Shown here: piece by piece, positions 1 to 5,555 of the stretch | How the letters are laid out: the number at the start of each line of letters is the position of its first letter | Position numbering within the stretch: position 1 is the first letter of the stretch | Source of the DNA: a bacterium | GTDB taxonomy: Bacteria > SZUA-79 > Acidulodesulfobacterales > Acidulodesulfobacteraceae | Assembly (NCBI GenBank): GCA_021813595.1 | Contig: JAKAKF010000220.1 | Location: 1 to 5,555, forward strand | Length of the DNA: 5,555 bases | Direction of reading: 5' to 3' | Made by a program: the position numbers and the translations under genes | The notes under the pieces: model-generated | Databases searched by the model: none | Seen by the model: only the letters and a program-made list of their open reading frames with translations | What the model was told of the DNA's origin: nothing

Positions 1-833
1 ATCCTTACATCCTGTCCTAGTTTCTCCGACAGCGTTGCAGAGGTCTTTTTTGTCGAATATTTTTGCAGAACGACGGTAGCCTTATTATTCAGGCAATTTT
101 TAACGTCTTCAAGTTTAGTCGCGCCGTCCGGATACATTTTATACTCGCCGTTTAAAGGACTGTCTAACGTGTTTGAATAATCGGCAAGAACAAGAAAATT
201 AATTCCGAAAATTTTTAAAATTCTTTTGACTTCGTTTATATTGCCAATCGTAGTTTCAAAACCAGGAATTATATTGATTATATCGGTTTTAGCGGCATCC
301 GTTTTTTTGCCGAGAGTTTCGATTATCGCATTAAGCATACTGTCGTAACCTTCGAGATGCGAACCTACAAAACTCGGAGTATTTGCATACGGCGCCGCTA
401 TATCATCGGTTAAAATACCTTTTTCTCTTGCATTGCCGACGATAGAACCAAGGTCGTCTCCTATAATTTCAGACATGCAAGTCGTAGATATCGCAAACAT
501 TTTCGGCTTATACAGAGCCGTTGCATTTTTAAAGCCTTCAAATCCGTTTGCCTGCCCGCCGAAAACGGCGCCGTCTTCGGTTAAAGACGTGCAGACCGCC
601 GCAAAAGGCTCCCTGAAATGGCGCGATAAATTATTTCTGTAATATGCGACGCAACCGTGTGAACCGTGAACGAAAGGCATTGTATCTTCGAAGCCTGCGG
701 CGCACAGTACGGCGCCAAGCGGTTGGCATGCTCTTTCCGGATTTATTACTATAGCTTTCCTGTTGAAATTTTTCTCTTTATATTCCTCGGTATTCATCCA
801 GCCTTTTATCTTTTTTACTTCTTCTTTTTCCAT
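1..833 (-). CDS. nifK: Nitrogenase MoFe protein beta subunit NifK (partial; 3' end beyond the left edge)
   Basis: The reading frame is open from ATG at 833 to the window edge and gives 277 residues, roughly the N-terminal 60% of NifK. NifK pairs with NifD in the cytoplasmic alpha2beta2 MoFe protein and shares the P-cluster, which relays electrons from NifH to FeMo-co. The beta-side P-cluster ligands are visible: C36 (RACQPLGA), C61 (HGSHGCVAY), C119 (STTCMSE) and S154 (NTPSFVGSH). They match C70, C95, C153 and S188 of Azotobacter NifK at a constant offset of 34. The protein therefore has a shorter N-terminus than the proteobacterial form, as seen in several anaerobe lineages. Also present are RHFREPFAAV, LTEDGAVFGG and IIPGFETT. 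An SD GGAGG at 841-845 lies 7 nt before the ATG and supports this start. It follows nifD after 109 bp. No frameshift or in-frame stop is seen. The motifs favour NifK over NifN or VnfK. Confidence 0.97.
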   Translation of the reverse strand, partial: MEKEEVKKIKGWMNTEEYKEKNFNRKAIVINPERACQPLGAVLCAAGFEDTMPFVHGSHGCVAYYRNNLSRHFREPFAAVCTSLTEDGAVFGGQANGFEGFKNATALYKPKMFAISTTCMSEIIGDDLGSIVGNAREKGILTDDIAAPYANTPSFVGSHLEGYDSMLNAIIETLGKKTDAAKTDIINIIPGFETTIGNINEVKRILKIFGINFLVLADYSNTLDSPLNGEYKMYPDGATKLEDVKNCLNNKATVVLQKYSTKKTSATLSEKLGQDVR

Positions 834-906
834 AATAAAACCTCCGGTATTATTTTTATAATTTTAATAACTTAACTGAATACTTTTGTCTGCCAAGCTC
901 AATTAA

Positions 907-929
907 AATAATATTTCTAAAGTATTATT
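907..929 (-). other. AT-only hairpin between nifD and nifK
   Basis: Seven-base arms AATAATA and TATTATT flank a 9-base spacer, 14 nt after the nifD stop. The stem is all A-U and has no T-run after it, so it is a poor terminator. It could mark an RNA processing point or stabilise the nifD 3' end, but in such AT-rich DNA it may be chance. The rest of this 109-bp gap shows only the nifK SD. Confidence 0.2.
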
Positions 930-942
930 CCTATTATTACTT

Positions 943-2379
943 TTATTTTTTCCATAACGGCTTCACTAATTTCCAAGACGGACTGTTTATAGCCAGGTCC
1001 ATATCCTTGGCAAAAATTTCAAATCCGTCGTAACCGTGGTACGGGCCTGAATAATCCCATGAGTGCATCTGCCTGAAAGGTATTCCCATTTTCTGGAAAA
1101 CGTATTTTTCTTTTATGCCGGAAGCGACTAAATCGGGCTTAAGCTTGTTGGCAAGCTCCACAAATTCGTACTCATTCATATCGTCTGCGACTATCGTTCC
1201 GTTTTCTACTTCGTTAGTAGTTCTTTCATAATCGTCGTTATGGGCAAATTCGTATGCGGTAGAAACGACTTTCATTCCTAAATCTTCATAAGCGCCTACT
1301 ATATGGCGCGGTCTCAAACCGCCGACTAAAAGCATTACCTTTTTACCTTCCAATCTGGGGCGATATTTGTCTATTACCTCCTGCATTTTTGGCTCATAAG
1401 CCTTAATAACCTCTTCAGACTTTTCCTGTATATTTTCGTCGAACAATTTAGCTATTTTTCTTATGCTTTCTTTTATTTTCGTCGGACCGAAAAAATTATA
1501 TTCTATCCACGGAATACCGTATTTTTCTTCAAAGTGGGTCGCTATATAGTTCATAGACCTGTAGCAGTGAAGAAGCAGATAATTTACGCCGTGAGTTATT
1601 TTCATTTCTTCTATCGAACCGTCTCCCGACCAGTGCGCTACTATGTTTAAGCCCATTTCTTTAAATATTTTCATAGAAGCCCATACATCGCCGCCTATAT
1701 TATAATCTCCCAATATCGCAACATCGTAAGGCGTCTTTTTGCTATCGTCTATTTCGCCTTTTCCTACCACAAAATCCCTTATAGAATCGTTGGCTATATG
1801 ATGTCCGAGGGACTGGCTGACGCCTCTGAAGCCTTCGCACCTCACGGGAATAACGGGAATGCCTACCTCGTCCGTCATTTTTTTTGCGACGGCTTCAATA
1901 TCGTCGCCTATTAACCCTATCGGGCATTCCGATTCTATGATTATTCCTTTTGCCGTAGGAAAAAGTTCACGCAATTCTTTAATTGCCTGTTCTAATTTTT
2001 TATCGCCGCCGAAAACTATATCTCTTTCCTTAAAATCTGTAGTAAATTGAAAAGGAACGAAATTTTCGACCGCCGGCTCGCCTTCCGCTAAATTTCTTCT
2101 GGTTCCCCAGCTGTAATGGCCGCATCCTATCGGACCGTGGCTTATATTGATAACGTCTTTAACAGGTCCCCAAACTACTCCCTTGGAGCCCGCATAAGCG
2201 CAGCCTCTTGGGGTCATAACGCCTGGGAGGGATTTGACGTTTGATTTTGCGACGCATGTTCCGCATGTTTCTTTATCGTTAATGCCGATATGTTCTTTTC
2301 TGTTTTTCTTTGCCCTTTCGGAATAAACGTTAAGAATATCTTCTACTATTGTTTCTTGCTCCTTAAAATTGACCGCCAT
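943..2379 (-). CDS. nifD: Nitrogenase MoFe protein alpha subunit NifD
   Basis: This is a complete 478-residue alpha subunit of molybdenum nitrogenase, which carries the FeMo-cofactor where N2 is reduced. P-cluster ligands are C60 ([11 protein letters not shown]), C86 ([11 protein letters not shown]) and C152 ([11 protein letters not shown]). FeMo-co ligands are C272 ([10 protein letters not shown]) and H439 ([13 protein letters not shown]). Active-site residues known from Azotobacter are also kept: V68 (their V70), R94 (R96), Q189 and H193 (Q191, H195), and R356 in GGLRPRH (R359). The length is normal for a NifD without the roughly 50-residue clostridial insertion. An extra CxxC (C39, C42) lies just before the first P-cluster cysteine. 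An SD AGGAG at 2386-2390 sits 6 nt before the ATG and fixes the start. The gene follows the ferredoxin by 74 bp and precedes nifK. The full set of Mo-type residues argues against NifE, VnfD or AnfD. Confidence 0.99.
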   Translation of the reverse strand: MAVNFKEQETIVEDILNVYSERAKKNRKEHIGINDKETCGTCVAKSNVKSLPGVMTPRGCAYAGSKGVVWGPVKDVINISHGPIGCGHYSWGTRRNLAEGEPAVENFVPFQFTTDFKERDIVFGGDKKLEQAIKELRELFPTAKGIIIESECPIGLIGDDIEAVAKKMTDEVGIPVIPVRCEGFRGVSQSLGHHIANDSIRDFVVGKGEIDDSKKTPYDVAILGDYNIGGDVWASMKIFKEMGLNIVAHWSGDGSIEEMKITHGVNYLLLHCYRSMNYIATHFEEKYGIPWIEYNFFGPTKIKESIRKIAKLFDENIQEKSEEVIKAYEPKMQEVIDKYRPRLEGKKVMLLVGGLRPRHIVGAYEDLGMKVVSTAYEFAHNDDYERTTNEVENGTIVADDMNEYEFVELANKLKPDLVASGIKEKYVFQKMGIPFRQMHSWDYSGPYHGYDGFEIFAKDMDLAINSPSWKLVKPLWKK

Positions 2380-2453
2380 TTTAAACTCCTTATTTTTTAT
2401 ATTAGTTCATATTCATATATATATTATTTAGATATAAATATCGTTCTTTAATG

Positions 2454-2753
2454 CTAATTTTTCTCAAGCGGCGAAAACTTATGCAAATGCATCGTCTTGT
2501 TCTTCGGGCAGACTTTTTCGCAGCAGGTATCGCCTATGCAATTATCTAAATTATCTATCTTAACTATCATTTTATCTCCGTCGTCTTCAAATACGTAAAC
2601 TCCGCCGGGACAGACTTTTATACATCTTCCGCAAGATATACAGTTAGCATGGTCGAATTCTATCAGAAAATGCGGAACCCATTTAAATCCCGAACGCCGC
2701 GGAGCATTCACGTAATTATCTATGTCTCCTGAGAAACCGTCCATAATACTCAT
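2454..2753 (-). CDS. Nif-associated 2x[4Fe-4S]-type ferredoxin (ferredoxin III-like) with an altered second cluster motif
   Basis: A 99-residue small iron-sulfur protein, likely a cytoplasmic low-potential electron carrier for NifH reduction or for NifB. The N-terminal stretch with KWVPHFLIEFD (24-34) ahead of the first cluster resembles nif-specific ferredoxin III (FdxB-like) proteins. The first motif is standard: C38, C41, C44 and C48 (CxxCxxCxxxCP). The second is C72-I-G-D75-T-C77-C78-E-K-V-C82-P: the usual second cysteine is Asp75, and an additional cysteine, C77, is next to C78. The second site may thus hold a cluster with an Asp ligand, a [3Fe-4S] cluster, or a rearranged ligand set. 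The codon at this position reads GAT without ambiguity. SD GGAGG at 2763-2767 is 9 nt before the ATG; Met4 is a less favoured alternative start. It lies 46 bp after the methyltransferase gene and 74 bp before nifD, so co-transcription is likely. The family call is firm, but the exact subfamily is not. Confidence 0.88.
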   Translation of the reverse strand: MSIMDGFSGDIDNYVNAPRRSGFKWVPHFLIEFDHANCISCGRCIKVCPGGVYVFEDDGDKMIVKIDNLDNCIGDTCCEKVCPKNKTMHLHKFSPLEKN

Positions 2754-2799
2754 ATTTTCTTTCCTCCTCTTTTATACTTTTTATATATGTACATTATCT

Positions 2800-3576
2800 T
2801 TATAAATGCAGCTTTTTTATAGTTATTTTTAAATCGAGTCCGTCGTGTTCTATTAAGGAAAATTTTGTTAATCCGGCTTCTGATAAATAATTTTCGTATT
2901 CTTCTATATCTAATGAGCAGTTCAATTTACGCCTTAGCGATTTTACTTTTTGGGGTTTCATAAGTTTAGTCAGAAGGGCGAATTCTTCTTCCGGAATATC
3001 TTTTCTGAACTCGTATATAAAAATTTCGCCGCCGTGGCTTAAAACCCTGTACATCTCTTTAAGTGAATCAACCTTATTTTCTAAGCATTTATATGTTCCT
3101 TTCAATAAAATCAAATCAAATTTTAAATTACAGAAAGGAAGCTTGGCGCTGTCGGCAATAATATATTTAAGCCTCGGTTCATAATAATGCAAATAATCCG
3201 GCTCTTTTTCAAACATTCCAAACGACCCGCCCTCCATTTCATATTCCGAGCAAGAAATATAATTATTTTTTAATGATTTATTAATAGCGTTATTAGCATG
3301 ATTTATCATAACTTGGGATTTATCTGCCCCAAAAACCATGGCATTCGGCAAAACTTCGCTTAATCTTCTGGCTATATAACCCGGTCCGCATCCTAAATCT
3401 AAAATACTTCTTGGGATATAAGAAATATCGTTTAAAATTTTATCGACAAACGGCGCATAATCCTCTGTCATTTTTATTTTAGTATCGCTTGTGGCTATAT
3501 AAAGCTCTTCATCCTGAGAAAAACTCAAACTTTTAGACAGTTTGCACCCTAAAACCGCATCTTCTTGCATTCGCAT
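2800..3576 (-). CDS. Class I SAM-dependent methyltransferase, overlapping nifB; role in nitrogen fixation unknown
   Basis: A 258-residue protein with a Rossmann-type methyltransferase core. Motif I is ILDLGCGPG (58-66), the acidic residue ending strand beta2 is D85 (FGADKS), the DSAKLPF segment is at 142-148, strand beta4 is FDLILLKG (153-160), and the Methyltransf_11-like LKEMYRVLSHGGEIFIYEF block is at 172-190. Between beta2 and beta3 there is an insertion of about 30 residues (106-137) rich in Glu, Tyr and Ser, which may shape the substrate site. The C-terminus (about 220-258) looks like a small alpha/beta cap. No signal peptide or membrane segment is seen. The start overlaps the end of nifB by 28 bp, and its SD lies inside nifB, so translation is probably coupled to it. 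No substrate can be named. Position suggests a role in cofactor assembly, cluster-protein maturation or small-molecule methylation, but this is inference. Confidence 0.85.
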   Translation of the reverse strand: MRMQEDAVLGCKLSKSLSFSQDEELYIATSDTKIKMTEDYAPFVDKILNDISYIPRSILDLGCGPGYIARRLSEVLPNAMVFGADKSQVMINHANNAINKSLKNNYISCSEYEMEGGSFGMFEKEPDYLHYYEPRLKYIIADSAKLPFCNLKFDLILLKGTYKCLENKVDSLKEMYRVLSHGGEIFIYEFRKDIPEEEFALLTKLMKPQKVKSLRRKLNCSLDIEEYENYLSEAGLTKFSLIEHDGLDLKITIKKLHL

Positions 3577-4472
3577 TTTAAACCTCCTTCCTCAGAAATT
3601 AATCTGCCGCTCAAATCTTCGTCTAAAAGTCCGGCAGCGTCTGAGCGGCACTGCCTGCAATGCTCCATTATGTTTATGCCTTCAATATCTTGAGTTATAG
3701 CCGTGACGTCTTTTCTGCTTGCGCCTTTTATGCCTATTCTTTCAAAATAAGACTTTTTTGCAGGAATCATAGGCATAACGTTAAAAAGATACACGCCCAG
3801 TTTTTTTACTTTTTCCGAAATATCTTTTATATGAAAATCATTTATGCCGGGTATAAGAACGGAATTAATTTTTATCGTAAATCCCATTTTAATTGCGCTT
3901 TCTATACCTTTTATCTGTTTTTCAAGCAATATTTCAGCAGCATCTTTATCCGTATAAATAATATTCTTATAATCGACGTATCTGTAAATCTTGCTGGCAA
4001 CGGAAACGTCTATGGCATTTAGCGTTACCGTAATAAATCTTACGCCCGCATCAAGCAGTTCTTCTAAATTATCGCTTAAATTAAGGCCGTTCGTACTCAT
4101 ACACAGAATAATATCCGGAAACTCTTTTTTGACAAGCTCGAACGTCTTCATAGTATTCAAAGGCTCGGCCAAGCTGTCGCCTGGACCCGCAACTGCGGCT
4201 ACGCTTATATCGCCGAAAAACCTTTTTACTTCATATATCCTGCTCACCGCTTCTTCCGGCAAAAGCAGGCTTGACGTTACCCCCGGCCTGGATTCATTCT
4301 GACAGTCGTAGTCTCTGTGGCAGTAGTTGCATGAAATATTGCATGATTTAGCAACCGGTAAATGAACTCTGCCGTAACTTTTCGACGCTTCCTTATTAAA
4401 ACAGGGATGCTTGGAAATTTCCGTCGTAAAATTATTTTTAATACTATTATCGTTATTTTGATAGTTATTCAT
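3549..4472 (-). CDS. nifB: FeMo-cofactor biosynthesis radical SAM protein NifB (stand-alone form)
   Basis: NifB is a 307-residue radical-SAM enzyme that fuses two [4Fe-4S] units and inserts carbide from SAM to make NifB-co, the Fe8 core of FeMo-co. The radical-SAM motif is C44-x3-C48-x2-C51 (SCNISCNYCHRDYDC), followed by the NifB hallmark NESRPGV. Further hallmarks are KHPCF (H21, C24), AGPGDSLAEP (95-104), C124 in LCMSTNGL, NSVLIPGIND (203-212), and HCRQCRSDA with C272 and C275 near the C-terminus. In studied NifBs, conserved Cys/His positions like these hold the K-cluster precursors. The protein ends after the radical-SAM region, so it lacks the NifX-like C-terminal domain of many proteobacterial NifBs. 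It ends in a cysteine-rich tail, KCECKK (C300, C302). SD AAGGA at 4482-4486 is 9 nt before the ATG. It begins 17 bp after nifH, and its end overlaps the methyltransferase gene. Confidence 0.96.
   Translation of the reverse strand: MNNYQNNDNSIKNNFTTEISKHPCFNKEASKSYGRVHLPVAKSCNISCNYCHRDYDCQNESRPGVTSSLLLPEEAVSRIYEVKRFFGDISVAAVAGPGDSLAEPLNTMKTFELVKKEFPDIILCMSTNGLNLSDNLEELLDAGVRFITVTLNAIDVSVASKIYRYVDYKNIIYTDKDAAEILLEKQIKGIESAIKMGFTIKINSVLIPGINDFHIKDISEKVKKLGVYLFNVMPMIPAKKSYFERIGIKGASRKDVTAITQDIEGINIMEHCRQCRSDAAGLLDEDLSGRLISEEGGLKCECKKMRF
3583..3587 (-). promoter_or_regulatory. Shine-Dalgarno site of the methyltransferase inside the nifB 3' end
   Basis: GGAGG lies within the last nifB codons, 6 nt before ATG at 3576 and 12 nt before the alternative ATG at 3570. 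The spacing favours the first ATG. Ribosomes finishing nifB would open this site, which suggests coupled translation. Confidence 0.7.
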
Positions 4473-4489
4473 ATATTGGTTTCCTTAAA

Positions 4490-5383
<894 letters not shown>

Positions 5384-5385
5384 TT

Positions 5386-5463
5386 AAAAACAAAAACGCC
5401 GCAACTAAGGAGACAAAAACTTAACGAATGTTTTAATTAGTTTAAGCCTCTTTAATTGCGGCG
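5386..5463 (-). terminator. Intrinsic terminator / attenuator in the nifH leader
   Basis: On the nifH strand the arm 5463-5448 (CGCCGCAATTAAAGAG) pairs with 5412-5397 (CTCCTTAGTTGCGGCG). All 16 positions pair except one A-C mismatch, with one G-U wobble. Two more pairs (5447 with 5413, 5446 with 5414) extend the stem inward. The remaining loop is 31 nt. The stem base is GC-rich and runs directly into TTTTTGTTTTT (5396-5386), the classic signature of factor-independent termination in the direction of nifH. The complementary direction has no matching T-run. Only 35 nt separate the T-run from the nifH ATG, too little for a separate nifH promoter with its own leader, and I see no good promoter there. 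It therefore probably acts as an attenuator for the nif operon rather than only as the end of an upstream gene. Confidence 0.75.
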
Positions 5464-5489
5464 TCATTGCCGCATGCGCTCATTTGCGC
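5457..5489 (-). promoter_or_regulatory. Tandem hexaloop hairpins overlapping the terminator: candidate ANTAR antitermination element
   Basis: Reading with nifH, hairpin P1 is GCGC-AAATGA-GCGC (5489-5476). After one base, hairpin P2 is TGCGGC-AATGAC-GCCGCA (5474-5457). Both loops are six bases. The 3' arm of P2 (5462-5457) is part of the 5' arm of the terminator stem, so P2 and the terminator cannot form together. ANTAR-domain antiterminators (EutV, NasR, AmiR and others) bind two such hairpins, recognise A at loop position 1 and G at position 4, and by holding P2 prevent the terminator. P2 fits exactly (A1, G4). P1 has A1 but its G is at position 5 and its stem is only 4 bp. Family knowledge plus the nitrogen-fixation context makes ANTAR control the leading idea, but no ANTAR gene is in this window. 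Confidence 0.6.
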
Positions 5490-5502
5490 TTTATTTAAAA
5501 TA

Positions 5503-5531
5503 GATATAAATTTAATATTTATTACGTTTAA
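5503..5531 (-). promoter_or_regulatory. Weak sigma-70-like promoter candidate for the nif leader
   Basis: TTAAAC (5531-5526) and TATATC (5508-5503) are separated by 17 bp. Each matches only part of the -35/-10 consensus in a very AT-rich region, so this could be chance. If real, transcription would start around 5496, just before hairpin P1, which would put the whole attenuator in the transcript. The rest of 5490-5555 shows no gene, and all three minus-strand frames have stops there. Confidence 0.2.
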
Positions 5532-5555
5532 TAACTAATCCTCCAATAGTGTTTT

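Noticed and set aside
433..875. Plus-strand open frames at 433-642 and 666-875
   Set aside because: They are antisense to the nifK coding frame, which shows all P-cluster ligands; their products look like no known family.
943..2379. Alternative (V or Fe-only) nitrogenase
   Set aside because: NifD carries the Mo-type residue set and there is no VnfG/AnfG-like delta subunit gene between the D and K genes.
2431..2442. GATAT-AA-ATATC inverted repeat between ferredoxin and nifD genes
   Set aside because: Short and entirely AT-rich apart from its ends; expected by chance in this composition, with no T-run or known operator match.
5386..5463. The leader stem and T-run as merely the terminator of an upstream gene
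   Set aside because: It leaves only 35 nt to the nifH ATG with no recognisable promoter, and its 5' arm has a competing upstream hairpin. An attenuator explains both; the upstream gene, if any, is outside the window.
5456..5472. Possible sigma-54 promoter: GG (5471-5470), ten bases, then GC (5459-5458) on the nifH strand
   Set aside because: The spacing fits the -24/-12 rule, but the flanking consensus is poor: CC replaces TT before the -12 GC, and the -24 side lacks TGGCAC. No NifA-type TGT-N10-ACA site was found nearby. The same bases are better explained as hairpin P2. It cannot be fully excluded without transcript mapping.

Overview
The window is part of a bacterial molybdenum nitrogenase (nif) operon. 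Every gene lies on the minus strand, so transcription runs from the right end to the left. The order of transcription is nifH (5350-4490), nifB (4472-3549), a class I SAM-dependent methyltransferase (3576-2800), a nif-type ferredoxin (2753-2454), nifD (2379-943) and the first 277 codons of nifK (833 to the left edge). Gaps are 17, -28, 46, 74 and 109 bp, and each gene has a purine-rich Shine-Dalgarno (SD) site, so one polycistronic transcript is likely.

The DNA is AT-rich by eye and the SD sites (mostly GGAGG) are bacterial. NifD has no long clostridial-type insertion, NifK has a short N-terminus, and no nifI1/nifI2 (PII-like) genes sit between nifH and nifD. This suggests an anaerobic or microaerophilic, perhaps deltaproteobacterium-like, diazotroph. 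I cannot name a taxon from the sequence alone.

How the genes work together: NifH is the Fe protein that passes electrons to the MoFe protein NifDK. NifB is the radical-SAM enzyme that makes the NifB-co precursor of FeMo-cofactor. The ferredoxin is a plausible electron donor to NifH or NifB. The role of the methyltransferase is not known. The P-cluster ligands of NifD and NifK, the FeMo-co ligands of NifD, and the cluster cysteines and P-loop of NifH are all present, so the enzyme looks functional.

The most interesting part is the 190-base leader upstream of nifH (5366-5555). On the nifH strand it holds two tandem GC-rich hairpins with six-base loops, followed by a long stem ending in a T-rich run, which is an intrinsic terminator signature. 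The 3' arm of the second hairpin is also the 5' arm of the terminator, so the two structures exclude each other. This is the layout of an ANTAR-protein antitermination leader, as known for EutV and NasR targets and consistent with GnfR control of nitrogen fixation in Geobacter. The second loop (AAUGAC) has the A1/G4 signature; the first (AAAUGA) has G at position 5. Nitrogenase in this organism may therefore be switched on by RNA-level antitermination rather than only by NifA/sigma-54.

Other points of interest are the insertion of a nifB-methyltransferase-ferredoxin block between nifH and nifDK, and an Asp in place of one cluster cysteine in the ferredoxin.
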